Part shown: in pieces, positions 24,297-37,600 of the stretch | Numbering within the stretch: position 1 is the stretch's first letter | Layout of the letters: each line of letters begins with the position of its first letter | NCBI GenBank assembly: GCA_029204225.1 | Contig: CM055095.1 | Span: 47,380,510-47,444,509 of the forward strand | DNA length: 64,000 nucleotides | Reading direction: 5' to 3' | Origin: Diphasiastrum complanatum | Taxonomy: Eukaryota; Streptophyta; Lycopodiopsida; Lycopodiales; Lycopodiaceae | Translations under genes and position numbers: made by a program | Notes under the pieces: model-generated | What the model was told of the DNA's origin: nothing | Databases searched by the model: none | Seen by the model: only the letters and a program-made list of their open reading frames with translations

Positions 24297-24661
24297 ATAT
24301 CGCCCTAGATAGGACATAATAGGGATACCACGACGAACTAAAACCAAATGACTTTACTACACCAATGTGATTACCATGCAGCCACTAGACAAGGTGGTTA
24401 GCATCGCGCAAGCGCTGATCCCACTACTAGTGTGTTTAGGATGCCATGCACTTAGCCGACCCGCTCTTCAGTAGCCATAGAATGGGAGCCTGAGGTACCA
24501 CATAACCCTTGCTAGAACTAATGAAGACCTCGTACCTCAAGATGGTAGAACTCCTAGTTGGACTGTGGAAAATTCTTACAATACCCACTACTCAACAGAG
24601 GTTGGTAGAGGAATAAAGTGTGTTGCGCACCAAGTCCTATCAACACTAGTTTCTAAAAGTA

Positions 24662-25482
24662 ATGGAGAATTTTGGTATGATAACAATGAAATCTTTCTCG
24701 TGGATTGAGAAACTTTTTTGTGGACTTTTGACCATAGACGTGCCTAATGAGAAAGTAGATACGGCGGGAGACAATTTGGGACTTTCCCTAGGCACAAGCA
24801 TCTACCTGGCAGGTCAGGATGAAATGCCTCCGCTAGAATTAGTCTGTGAGCCTGATATATCGATGGATACAACAGAGGTAATGACCGAAGAAGGACTTAC
24901 CAATGCCATTGACGCGTTTTTAGAGGCCCTTGATCAGGAAGAGTATGGAAGAGAAGACCTTACATCGATAGGGCTAGACATGGACTCTGAAGACAAGCAC
25001 GTCATACTAGAAGACCTCTTGATCGAATCTCAACTAGAGCCTGAAGGACCACAACTAGACCTAGGAGGATTCTCATACATAGAACTAGACCTAGCTATAG
25101 ACGTTTCATTACAAGAGGCTAGTCTATTGCCTAGAGAACCACGTCTAGCCGCAGATAGTAGGAGTTTAGCAAAAGATGCACCCATACTCCCAAAAGTAGT
25201 TGACACTCAGAGCTCACGAACATAACTTTCCTTGAAGATCATGAGGATAGCACCAGTGATCTACAAATAACAATAGCGCTATCACTACAAGAATGGGAAA
25301 CACAGTCAGATACCCACACGGATGACCACCAGCCAGAAATAGAGATAGGTGAGCCCTCGACACATTATGACATTGAGGAGGAGATGCTTAATTCAGTTGA
25401 GAGTTATAGTGATGGATCGGAGTGGGAGACCATGTCTTTTTATCCGAAACTTTTCTTTCTCGGTTTTTTCTTATGTGGTTGA
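24662..25482 (+). pseudogene. Acidic ORF of unknown function, frameshifted
   Basis: I do not recognise this protein. An open frame of 187 codons (24662-25225) is rich in Asp, Glu and Leu, with clusters such as EALDQEEYGRED and EDLLIESQLEPEG. Close to its stop, shifting one frame continues the same acidic composition (DIEEEMLNSVESYSDGSEWE) to a TGA at 25480-25482, so a single frameshift probably splits one protein of about 270 residues. It lies inside the Gypsy-like element after the Copia insertion and runs into the inverted repeat at 25436. It may be an accessory or gag-tail protein of that element; no catalytic motif is visible. Confidence 0.45.
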
Positions 25483-25680
25483 CTTTTTTTGGCATTCATG
25501 ACTAGGGCTCCCACGACAACACGGTTTCTCTGAAAAATACACCGAATGATCATATATTAGTAAAAAAATGGACTCAGTACATGGTGAGATTTTTGCACGG
25601 TCATACCGGCTATTTTTTTACAACTAGTCGTTTTTTTTAAAAAGCCATAAAATATTTACCGGCCATTTCTAAGGCCAACC
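25436..25680 (-). repeat. Inverted repeat copy 2 (with 16128-16365)
   Basis: Reverse complement of the 16128-16365 segment. The acidic frame ends within it. Confidence 0.85.
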
Positions 25681-25873
25681 TAATGCCGCACTGCTTTTAC
25701 AAACTGGTTTTAATGAGTCTTTAGAAATGCTCCTAAAAATAAGTCCATACCTCTATCCAAAAATAGGAACTTCCAAAATAGTACTCTTAGAGATACATAC
25801 TTTTTACTTAAGGGTTAGAATGGCATGGAACTGCCCTAACACCTGGTTAAAAGTTTGGAAACCCCCTATAAAT

Positions 25874-25884
25874 AACCACACCTA
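25874..25884 (+). promoter_or_regulatory. Candidate TATA box upstream of the 26011 frame
   Basis: CCTATAAATAACC lies about 130 bp upstream of the ATG at 26011. This is a sequence match only, with no other promoter evidence. Confidence 0.35.
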
Positions 25885-26010
25885 TTTGAAACCAAGTCCT
25901 AAATGCCATTCTTGGAATCGAACATTCTGAAGAGCATGGATTTGCTCAGAACTAAACATAGCAATACAGAACCAATTATTGCATATGCAAAATAGGTTTT
26001 AAGGATTAGC

Positions 26011-27408
26011 ATGGCACTGGATGGTTTCAAGCCTGCTTCTTTAGGTTATGGGGAGCCCCTTTCTCCACCAAACCACTTTATACAAACTCTCATTAGCTGT
26101 ATGAAAAAGGCCGTGATTATGCATTCTTTCATCATTGGCACTGATAGGGCTACTTGTGCTTCTGCCATAGACTGGAGGATAGGGTTCTTTGTTTGATTGA
26201 TCTTTTGGAGACTATGGATTGGGTCAAGATTTACTTGGAGTTTGTTAAAAAGAATGAGACTTTGAGTTTGGTAGAAAATCTTTTTGGCAGGCTTAATGAT
26301 TTTGTCAATAAATTTGAAAAAGATGAAAGGTTTTATAATATGCATATTAGAAAAGCTTTTATGTGCCTAGAAAAGAAAAATGGTAATACTCCTACTGAGC
26401 CTGCCTCTCCTGTCCTTGATGCTCCTTTATCACCACACCCTCTTGTGTTTATTGATGATCTTGACGAAGATAGTGCAACCCAATTAGAGGTTTTCTCTCA
26501 AGATATATGTGATGTTGGTGACCAATCTACTTACGAATTCCGTCAATCCAAAAGTTGTCAAGTCCCCTTTGTGCCCAGTAGAATCATTGAGCTCAAATCG
26601 GCTCTCACTGCCTATAAACTTTGGAGCCTTCTTGCTCCTATTCTCATTGATCTATGGATCGTGATGACACACCTGACTGAAAAAGAAATACAAGTTTGAA
26701 ATATGGCCGCCCTACACAAAAATCCTACTCTTGAAACTCCTATGGCTTTTGATACCATTATTCGTATAAATAAATTTGAACCTTCTTGTTGCCCTTCTGA
26801 GCAGGCTTGGGCCAGAATCAGAGGTCACTTTGAGATTGGCTTCAAAAGAATGAACTTTTATCAAGCCAAAATTTGGAACTGGAAGAGAGTCTTCTTCAAT
26901 CGTAGGTGTGGAGATAAATGCAAAAACAACTCCTTTATTATATGGTTTGACCGTGCAGTCTGGTTTATGATGAACAACTTAGGTAAATTCTTTCTTGGTG
27001 CTTCCAAAATTAGATGAATGCTTTTTTCATGTGGCTACATAAACCTGCTAGAGATGTCGTGAAAGCACACTTGACTTTCTTTTCATTCGACAATATATGA
27101 TTGACGCATCTGTTGAGCTTGCTAAAGATTCTTCTACCAAACTCTTAGCACACTTGGGAGATGCCGAAAATATCCGTGAAATAGAACATCCCCTGAAAAG
27201 ACCAAGCTTCTCCACTCTCCAAAACAAATTCTTCCAAAACACAAGCAAAAGGACGGGCAATTTCAATTTGAATAATCCAAACTCGGTCGTCTCAAGGTCA
27301 GGAACGGGAAAGAAAAGAAGATTTTCAGGGTACAAGGGAAAGGAAGGGCAAAGCAGTAGCGCAAAGAGTGAACTACCTGTCAAGAGATTGAATTTTTACA
27401 AAGATTGA
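26011..27408 (+). pseudogene. Unrecognised gag-like coding region, decayed
   Basis: I cannot assign a family. Three consecutive plus-strand frames appear to be pieces of one protein of about 460 residues. The first is 26011-26196 from ATG. A frameshift within the overlap leads to the frame 26154-26699, which ends at a TGA and continues in the same frame from 26703 to 27017. A further shift leads to 27097-27408. The last part is very basic and polar (GTGKKRRFSGYKGKEGQ), like a nucleic-acid-binding gag tail; the middle part is acidic (FIDDLDEDSATQLEV). No zinc knuckle, protease or polymerase was found. A TATA-like box precedes the first ATG. A retroelement gag, possibly DIRS-like, is a guess. 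Confidence 0.4.
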
Positions 27409-27420
27409 TCTATGTGCAAG

Positions 27421-27878
27421 ACGATGAAAGGACATAAAGGGTCACTTTGCTAACTGGACGTTGTTAGCTTATTACTAGCAATGATACAGGGAGATCTTTT
27501 TTGCATTTATGTTACCGTAATAGAGTTTTTGAATAATCCATGTGAAGCAATTTTATACTCACGTTTTATCCAGACTATTTGGTGTTGTAGACGAACATTT
27601 TCATTATTGGTCATAATTACTAAGTGCTAAAAGTAATTGAAATTTTCCTTCTGAAGTGTTTTCCAACTTTGATATAGAAAATTAACATTACTGCTATTGT
27701 CTATCTTTTAAACGATTTAAGGGAGATACTTGACAAAGAGAAAGCAAGGTCTGAATAAGCTAGGACTATGCTTCTATCTCTTAAACAAATATTCTATAAA
27801 TAGTTAGTTTATTTATATGAATCAATGCTCACAATCGTTGTTTTACCATACTTGCAAAATTCCTCACAGGAGCTCTTA
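27421..27878. other. No identifiable feature
   Basis: AT-rich DNA between the gag-like remnant and a Copia remnant. No frame, repeat or RNA gene recognised. Confidence 0.5.
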
Positions 27879-30305
27879 GTTAAGAAAAACACAGTTTAAA
27901 CACCCGACCGGATCAATCACCACAGCACAATGTCAAGTGCAACAAGACAAGACAACAGAATTGCTCTCAACAAACTGTATATTCAACTGATAAGTAAGTA
28001 CAAAGATAAGTTGCTTAAAAGCACTCAAAGGGCTCGTAAAAGAAAGATGGCCCGATAACTCTAGAACTAAGCACACGTGGTGCCATCGAAATAAGGAAGC
28101 ACTGTATAAGTCGATCATTGCTATTTTAACTCTCTCCCTCTCAATGATCAACGTCTCTCTTTATTTTAGAGTTTACTCTATTCATGGAACATACCTCCAT
28201 GATAGTATTACAAGTAAAGGCTTTTTACATAACCATATCTAAGCCAAGTCGGGCTCTAAAAGTCTCAAACTTTTCTTTACTTAAAGCTTTTGTAAATATA
28301 TCAGCAACTTGTAATAACGTAGTTCCGAGACACCACTCATTGTGGTATGTACCACTTCAACGTCCCTAATTGGTTCTCCAATTGCCACAAGTTGATCTCT
28401 CAGCTCCTTTATCCTTGTGAAGAAAGATTTCACTAATTCACTTTCTTCCATCCTTACTGCGTTGAATCTTGACTTCAAGAACATGGCCCGAGCTGGATTG
28501 CAAGTTTGAAATCAATTCTAAGAGCTCCCCTAGCCGCCGTGGCATCACTTATATGAGTGATTACATGGTCTTTCACTGAAAGATTGATTAAGGACAATGC
28601 TCTCTGCGCCTTTTATCAAAGGCCCTCATGTCACCTGGAGTGGTATTTAGCCGGATTTCAATACCTGCCACGATCTCCCATAACTCTTTCTCCATCAAAA
28701 TGCTCTTCATTTTGAATTTCCAGATGTTGTAGTTAGAAGCCCCATCAAGTTTGCTTGCATCGCCCAAAATTGCCTTATTGATGTTTGCCATCTCCAAACT
28801 GCTTGAAACTCCACCTGTAGGCTATAAAGCGTATGCCGAAGCCAACCGTGATGTCAAAAATCACAAATAATGACCTGCCATTTTTGGCTTACCAGGCCAC
28901 CCGCCGCTCTTTTGCCAAATTGAAAGCCAAGCTGGCGTCGCTTTCCGAAATGCTTCTCGTTACCAACTCCCAGCTACCTACCCAGTGGAATGGTGAAATC
29001 ACTTCTGGCACGTTCTGAACACTTTCTCCGTGGCAATCACTCTGTTTTGGTGTACCGTACTTGCAAGTACAGTCAGGGTGCCCTTCGTTTGGAGGCTATA
29101 GCCTTTCGTTTGGCCAAAATAGGCTAAAGGAGGTGAAAATAAGGGCAATTTGGATTTTTGAACTGTTTCTTCAGTGTGAAGAAACTTCACCCAACAATTT
29201 TTTCAGTTTGAAAATTTTTAATGAAAAGAAGGCCTATTTTGCCTTTCAATTCTTCAAGACCCTTTCAAAGCCCATCTACCAGTGATCCTCCATCCGGTGG
29301 TCCACGTTCCTTCTTGAGAACTCCATCTTGACCATTGTCTTCGATCCAACAATCCACAATGAGGTCATGCATTTAGAGCTCCACTTCAAAGCACTAACCA
29401 CCTCTTTACACTAAATGCTAGAATGGGTGAGGGCACACGAGGTCTGTCCGCGGCCTCTCTCGGCCATTGCCTCTCTCCACGGCTATGGTGATTATGAAAG
29501 GGTTATGGAAAAAACCCACAGCTAACCCTTCAACCTCTCCTCCAACTCTCCACGGCAGTCAGCGGCCTTCTGAAATTATCTTCCCAGCACTAGGGCGTCC
29601 ACAATCATGCACTTACAGTGCCAGAAATGATCTCCTACAACCAAAGATCCACAGTTTTATGGCTGTAAACCCTATTCATGAGGAAGAAGAAAGACTTCTT
29701 GAGCTATGCTCAGGTTTTCTCTGAGCCACTTTTTGCAGCCTTCTACTGCACTCAGGTCGCCCTACAGTCAGCCATCACCTGCTTCAAACAGATCTTCAAA
29801 CGGTGTTCGATTGGATTCAAACCAATCACACATGCCAAGCAACCCTTCAGAAGATTTTCCAGCTTCACTTTTTGCTTGCCCTCTGATTCAGCTGACAATC
29901 CCCTGCCTCTGAATCTTCTTACAGTTTTGAGCTATTCCACAAATCTCCACAGACTCGGTTTTGTGCTTTCTAGCCAACAAACTGTCGTGAATTCGCAGCT
30001 CTCTGTTCTTGTCCGGTGATTCAAGCCACCAAGGGGCTCTGATACCAAGTTAAGAAAAACACAGTTTAAACACCCGACCGAATCAATCACCACAACACAA
30101 CGTCAAGTGCAACAAGACAAGACAACAAAATTGCTCTCAACAAACTGTATATTCAACTGATAAGTAAGTACAAAGATAAGTTGCTTGAAAGCACTCAAAG
30201 GGCTCGTAAAAGAAAGATGGCCCGATAACTCTAGAACTAAGCACACGTGGTGCCATCGAAATAAGGAAGCACTGTATAAGTCGATCATTGCTATTTTAAC
30301 TCTCT
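27879..30305 (-). mobile_element. Copia retrotransposon with most of pol deleted
   Basis: Direct repeats of about 260 bp (27889-28137 and 30052-30302) are the LTRs. The left one continues to about 28191 (ATTCATGGAACA) next to a short purine tract; the right one is truncated at about 30305. Inside the right LTR, the reverse complement of 30036-30048 reads TTGGTATCAGAGC, a tRNA-Met primer site, fixing the element on the minus strand. Coding remains are a gag start (28797-28588, NIWKFKMKSILMEKELWE), more gag (28484-28281, MEESELVKSFFTRIKELRD), and then directly the RNase H end (ADIFTKALSKEKFETFRARL at about 28310-28240). Protease, integrase and nearly all of RT are missing. Confidence 0.85.
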
Positions 30306-31690
30306 TGGTATGTTGTCATCATTCCTAGGCCTTAAGGTAAAAACATACAAGAGTATCCTAAAATGTGGATATAACTTTATTCTAGCAATGTGAGTCATCC
30401 ATTGATTTCTATTTACCATCCAGGATCACCAGTATGTGGGTGATAGATATCTCTAAATACTATAAAGAAAATCTCTAACAACAAACGTTCATAAAAGTAG
30501 TAGGAATTTTGGTTTATGCTTTCCAAAGAAATGGTTCTATGAGGGATACAATTGTGCCTTGTCATCAATAAATTTTGTCAAACTGGTACATTTCCGGGTC
30601 TATCTTTCGTTCTAGCACACAATATTAATGGTCTTTGGCGGGCAGTTAGCCATCCCTTATGGGGTGCTAACTGCCTCCTAAGGGACTCACTAACTGCATG
30701 AGTGTGAAGTGGATTGGCATGAACAAGAAGGATGATATTAGGAATGAGTGATGGGTTTACATGTGAAGACGCCCTTAGGGTGGGGCAACGCGTGTTTTCT
30801 TGATATTGGTATTGGGATAGAGCCTGGCCCTAGGTGGTGTGATGAGTCAGATGACTCAAGTGCCCTGTATTTCTAGTCCTAGGCTTTCCTCTTTCCTTGT
30901 TTTTTGGTGGGGACTGGGGAGGTTTAATTAAATGTTCGAAAGGCATGGGAAGAAAGAAAGAAAGAAAGAGATATTGTTTTCCCTCGTCTTTTCGCTGTTT
31001 TCGTTCCTCCTTTTGCCTCTTCTTTTCCCTGTTTGCATTCCCTTCTTAATCGGCTCTGCTCTGCTTTGCGGTCTTCTTTCCAACCTCCGTCCGACGATCC
31101 ATTAATGCAATATGCGCATCATCTTTCCTTTCCTCGCCCTCCTTGGCTTGCCTTAGAACCAGCCTGAACCGTAGGCTCGTTTCTGCTTCTGTTCTGGTTC
31201 CTATTTCCTACTTTTTGTGTCGACTGTTCTTGCCGGGGTTGCACCATTACAAGCACTTCTTCAAGGCTCCTGATTCTTCATTATATTATGCTACAGGTAC
31301 ACAACTTTTGATCACTTTGATAAAATGCCAACACCTTCTTCTGTTTAAAACGATAAAGTAAAAAGTGAAGTGTAAAGTAGAGGACGAGAAGCTCAGACGG
31401 AAGAGGAAAGAGGGGGCAAGCTCACATGATATATGAATGCAGCTATTCTAGTCTGCTATTGCTAGTCGGAAGTGTGGTGTTAGACGTAGACAGAGGAGGT
31501 GTGATATATCCAAATGACGTGCGCATTTGTCCTTTTAACGTCAGGAAAGAAGGGGAAGGTCGTCGTAAGTAAGCTTTCACATGAACAACATCCGTGTTTC
31601 TGACTCCTGAAGCAAGATAGCTTGGAGTTGTAGCCGAAGAACAAGCAGATTCACAAGTGAAGTGTTGAATTCTGTTAAAGTTGAGAGTCA
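30306..31690 (+). promoter_or_regulatory. Upstream region and 5' leader of the glycosylase gene
   Basis: No coding feature. A short (GAAA)n run lies at about 30951-30970, followed by a pyrimidine-rich stretch (30980-31140) typical of plant 5' leaders. A leader intron is possible but no splice pair stands out. The transcription start cannot be placed. Confidence 0.35.
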
Positions 31691-34600
31691 ATGTCTGCAG
31701 ATTCTAAGCTAGGCCAGCAGCAGCAGCGGAACAAGAAAGCGGTCCCTGCCGCGGGTAATGGGTCTGATGCAAGCCGACCTGTCCTCCAAAGAACGCAGCC
31801 TAAAGTGAATCAGAAAATCCCTTCTAAGATCTCATTGAAGACCCCTACAGATATAAAGAAATATAAAAGCCAGGAGTGTAATGTCGTTAGTAAAACCTCA
31901 AAAGCCTCAACGGAGTTAGCATCTGATTGCTGTGTCAAAGAGTTGGAAAGCTCTGATGCCATAGAGAGCCAGCAACAGTTTGAAAGTTCTGGTAAAACAA
32001 AAGAAGAGGAGGAAATTTCGGGCGCGCTCTGCACTAATCTCCTAGATGATGTCAATGGCGGCCTAGAAGTTCATGCCAGCTGCAGTAGTAGTGTGGGAAG
32101 CCTTACCGATCAGGAAGTCCTTTTGCGGGAGCTTAGCTTCCTGTCCACTGACGAAACCAAGAAAACTTGGCTAAACGCTCTGCCAGCCACTGTAGTTCCA
32201 CTAATCCGGACCAGAACAACTACGCATGGAACTTCTAAAGCCCGCGAGGTTCCTCCCGAGTTAATTGCACCTTTGACATCATGTCTTCCTACCAAGAAAA
32301 GATGCGGATGGCTCACGTCACAAAGTGGTAAGGGTAAAATCTTAAGAACTATTCTTGGCTGGCATTTCGTTGGACTGCACCTAGCCACGATTAAATCGAT
32401 ATAAAATCATGGGCGACATGTCTTAGCCTACCATACAGTTTAGAAGTATTGTGAAACTCTGTTTCTGTTAGGTCAACCAACACGATCATGCACCTTCTAG
32501 ATTTTTTGATGATAGACTTATGTCTCTTGTTTTGTTTCTGTGAATCGGGCTACACTTATATTGTGATTTCCTTCTTATTTGAGAACAATCACTGATAAGA
32601 TAAGCTTTGCTTATTGGCAATAGTAAAAGATTATTTAGCCCAGCTACCTACTTCCACTCCAGGACATCCATTTTCAGTGGGGCAAGCCTTCGCGACGAGA
32701 CTGCACATTCAATTGGAATATCTCAGGTGTTGGATCCATGGTCAGTCTAGGAGGAGTGGGGATTTAGGAGCGCTCTTGTGCTAGGGACTCTTTGTATATG
32801 TGACACAATGGAACAAATCCCATGCAGCTCTTAGAATTTGCTAGTGTTAGAGATTCCTTTGGGGTCGACAAAGATCATTTTCTTAAAGCAGGTATGAAGT
32901 TCTTACTGGGGAGCCTAAACCTTTATGGTTTTTGAATTTTCTATGAGACAATGTTAGCAATTTATTTTCTCAGGTTACGCTTTCTTGAATGGCGAATTTT
33001 GTATAACCAAATCTTATTTCAACTATTCAAGTTAAAATATTAACCAATTACATACTTGATTCAGCTTTGTTTCTCCAATTTTCAGACTTATAATTGAAAT
33101 TGGAAGAAAATATCTAGTTGTAGCCAAGCTAAAAAAGCGGGGAGTTTGAGTTGTAATAGCTATGCTTCACAGCATGCCCTTATGAGTTTCAAACTCGGAC
33201 TCTTTGCCACCAAGGAGCAAGATTGGGGCCATAGAAGAAAGTGGTTTACATGATGTAAAATGGCCACATCTGACCATTTTTAAGGAAGATCGGATCTACA
33301 GCAGCTTGTTAGTGAAGAAACTGAGAGTTTCTATCTTTCAAAGCTTTAGCATTTTTCCTTAGTTTTTCCTTTGCTGTTTTTTGCGATTGTGCATTTTGAA
33401 CTATGTTTCGCACAGTTTGCATTTTTGAACTGTTTTGTCGCACAGTTCGCATTTTGGGTCATGAGGAAAATTAATCCCTAGGTCTAAAACACTTAGAAAA
33501 TAACTCTGGCAAATTTTTCCGACACTGCGCATTTTTCGCATTTTTGCGAAAAAGGCGACACTGTCTTTAAATGCCTTGAAATGTTTTCTGGCCTACCCTT
33601 AAAGATGCGACACTAGCCTTAGAAATGTTTTCTGCCCTTAAGTCGGCTTTTTCGCCTTTCGGGAAAAAGTGACACTGTCGCGTTTTTCGCCTTTCGGGAA
33701 AAGGCGACATTGCCCTTAGAAATGCTTCCTGTCCTACTGTCGCGTTTTCGCCTACCCTTAAAAATGCGGCACCTGCCCTTAGAACTGGTTTCTGCCCTAA
33801 AGTCGCCTTTATCGCCTTTTGGGAAAAAGCGACACTGTCGCCAAAATGCCTTGAAACCCTTTTAGGCCTACCTTTGGCTTTTTCGCCTTTTTGCGAGAAA
33901 GGCGACACTGAAAAAGCGAAGGTGCCCTTAAAATCCCGAAGGTGTCTTTTTGGCAAAAAGCAAAGGTGCCCTTGAAAAAGCAACACTGCTCTTAAAGTCG
34001 CAAAAATGTCCTTTAGCAAAAGCGAAGGCCTGCAGCGTGAAGGCACTGCGCAACGGGCAGAAGGCGGATGATTCACAGAGGACAACAACAGAAAATTGGA
34101 ATCAGTTTCGTTTAAGGCTAATGCATTTCTTTTGATTAGATCTTTTAATTTAATCAGATCCCTGGATTGATTATATAAAGGATCGACAAAGGATACAGAC
34201 AAAAGAGAGAGCAGACAGTCATGGACACAGAATATACAAAACTGTAAAAGTCTGAGATAGCTCGAGAGTGAGTTTACAGATTAGCAGTAGCTAGTCATAT
34301 TATTCGTGAGAAAGAACATCTCTCTCGCGCCAACGCACTGATCTGGGAAATAGACAACGCTCAAGAAAAATATTGTAAATTCAGTTCTGATTATAGAAGC
34401 AAATCTCTCAATGATCTGTTCTGTGATGTGTAGGATCCACAATATTGGAATGCATGCTAGCAGTAGATAAATTTCTGCTGTGGTTTTACTCAACATTATC
34501 TGTTGTTTACAAATTTAATTTTTACAACAGATCGTCATAAGCGATCTGGGGCTTGGAAGAGAATAAGACCGCAGTCAGTAGCAGTAGCTACTCCTGCCAA

Positions 34601-37600
34601 GTCAACTCTATCTGGCCTTCATCGCTGGGAACGTCACAGACTCCATCGGCGGAGCTGTTTCTCCCTTCCCATCAGCGGTATCAGAGCTATGGCATCCATT
34701 AGAAGCATTCAATCAAAGATCTGCACGATCCTTGACTCCTCAGGATCAAACTTCCTAGCATGGAAGGTGAAGACTTCTCTCATACTGAAAGGAGAAGGTC
34801 TATGGCCCTGGGTTGATGGCACAAAAGAGATGCCCACAACCACTGGCAAAGAGCTACGGGAATGGAGAGAAAGAAACGTCAAGGCAGTAGCCGTCCTATC
34901 TTCCTCCATCGAAGACAGCTTGACACTTGATCTAGCCACACTCTCCAAAGCAAGGGAAATGTGGGATACTTTGCTGACCAAATTTCAAACGAAATCACGA
35001 AGCCAAATTATGCTTCTTGAAGATCAGCTGACCAATCTGAGATAATGAAGAGGTCTATATGGACCAACCACCAGGATTCATCTGCTCATGCTTTGCAAAC
35101 TACGCCTGCCGAATGCAAAGAAGCATATACAAACTGAAGCAGTCTGCCAAGCATTGGTATTAGAAGAAGGATCACACTCTTATCGTTAGGATTTCAACCG
35201 TTGATGGCCGACTACAATGTCTATACAAAGGTCACAAATGGGAAAATCATAATCATAGTAGTCTACGTGGATGACACTTTGATCCTGTCCAGAAGCGACG
35301 AGCTGATTGCTCAGTTGAAGCATGATATTTCACAACATTTGAAATATCAGACCTAGGGGAAGCAAGATGCTACCTAGGATTGCAGATTGACAGAGACCTT
35401 GACGAAGGGAAGCTGTATCTTCACCAGTCAAGATACATCCATGAAATCATTGATTATTTCCAAATGACAGACTACAAGGGAGCTAATATGCCGATGGTAG
35501 CTGGAACAATTCTGACCAAGCAAGACTGCCCGTAGAATGCAGAAGAGCAGGATGCCATGCAGAACGTGCCCTACAGGAGGTTAATCGGATCATTCATGTA
35601 CTTGGCTAAAAATGCACGCCCTGACTGTAATAGATCCTAACACCACAGTAGGGCAAACACTAACTAACTGATCCACCCAACCTTGCCTACTCCCTGATAT
35701 AGAGTAAGCCCCTCCTAGCCCAGTGTGAGGACTGGTAGCATGCAACTGCCAAGTGTCGGCCACGTGGCACTGACGTGGCCGACTGCACGTCGGGACCCAA
35801 CTGGGGGCCCTATCCTGCTGACAGGGTCCCTAGGCTGTGTTAGGCCCGCCATAGCTATGGACCGTGCTGGGGCACACTACTCACACTGTCTTGCCCTGTT
35901 GGTCATGTACGCTGGACACGACCCTGACTGTGGTATCTGACCTATCTGTGTTCTCTAGGGTTCAGCACTGGTTACGAGCTCGTAACACTCCCTCCCCCTT
36001 AAGAACCGTCTTGGTCCTCTAAGACAAAGTCTGGAAAAATCTTGCGAAGGACGCTGCCTCTTTCCCAAGTGGCATTCTCAACAGGCTGATCATTCCACTT
36101 AACCAGATATTCTCGGTATAGAGTATGACGAGTCTGCGTCTCTCTACTATCAAGAATTTTCCACGCCTATATCTGATAGACATGTCAAACTCTTGCATCA
36201 ACTCTGCCCAACGAGCTTTCCGACCTCTAAGCTCAGGTTGATTGCAAAGGTATCTGAGACTCTCATGGTCTGTCAGGACCTCAAAGTTGGCACCATACAA
36301 ATAATGCCTCCAAGTCTTAAGGGCATGGACTATAGAAAAGAGTTCCTTTTCATAGGCACTATACCTAGTCTGTGCTGGCTCGAGTTTTTTACTCTCGAAC
36401 GCAACTGGTCGTCCACCCTGAGTTAGCACAGCACCTACTGCAAAGTCGCTAGCATCTGTTTCGACCACAAATGGCTGATTGGGGTCGACGACTTTTAAAA
36501 CTGGTGCTGTAGCTAAGGCTGTTTTGAGAGCATCAAAGCTCTCCTGTTGTGCAGACTCCCAAATGAACTCCTTTCCCTTCCCCTTAAGGAGATTTGTCAT
36601 AGGGACTGCTGTCTGAGCATATTCCTTGACAAATCGTCTGTAATATCCCGCCAGACCAAGAAAGATTTGAAGTTCCAAAATATTCTGAGGTCTTAGCCAA
36701 CTGAGTATGGCTTTAACCTTATTTGGGTCCATCTTAATCCCATCTGAAGAGATAATGTGACCCAAATATGCTACTTCTTCAACGAAGAATTCACACTTGG
36801 ATTGTTTAGCATAAAGCTTATGCTTTCTAAGCAGTCGAAACACCTTTCTGAGGTGTTTTAGATGCTCCTTCCTCGTTTTGCTGTAGACGAGGATGTCATC
36901 TAAAAATACGACTACAAACTTACCCAAGTATGGTCTGAGGACACTGTTCATCAAGGTCATAAAGGTAGCTGGAGCATTTGTGAGCCCAAATGGCATCACC
37001 TTAAATTCATAATGACCGTGACGAGTCCTAAAAGCTGTTTTCGAGACATCTTCCGATTTTATACGGACTTGATGATATCCCGATCTGAGGTCTATTTTGC
37101 TGAAAAACTTAGCCCCGTCGAGTTGATCAAACAACTCGTCTGCCCGAGGCATAGGGTATTTATTCTTAATTGTGACTTTATTGAGGGCTCTGTAATCTAC
37201 GCAAAGACGCATAGACCCCTCCTTCTTTTTCACCAATAGGACTGGTGAGGCCCATGGTGAACTACTGGTCTGAATTTGGCCTTTCCCAAGATAGTCTGTT
37301 AACTGCCTAGTTATTTCTTCATCCTCTGTTCGGCTGACCCGATACGGAGGTTTAGAAACAGGTGCTGTACCTGGTACTAGGTTTATTACATGATCTACCT
37401 CTCTGCTAGGTGGTAAACCATGTGGCAAATCTTCAGGAAAAACATCTTTAAATTTAGACAATAAAGTTTCTAATTTACTGATTTTCTGCTGAATAGAACT
37501 GGAAATAGAAACTTCAGGAATAAACTGAAAGTCACATAAGAATACCTGATGGTCTTCGTCTCCGATTAGCTGACAGAGCTCTGAACTGCAGACCATAGGG

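Noticed and set aside
33567-34202. 211-codon minus-strand frame in the Copia left LTR
   Set aside because: It lies in the repeated TTTTCGCC/GGGAAAA part of the LTR, has its counterpart in the right LTR in broken form, and shows no protein domain.
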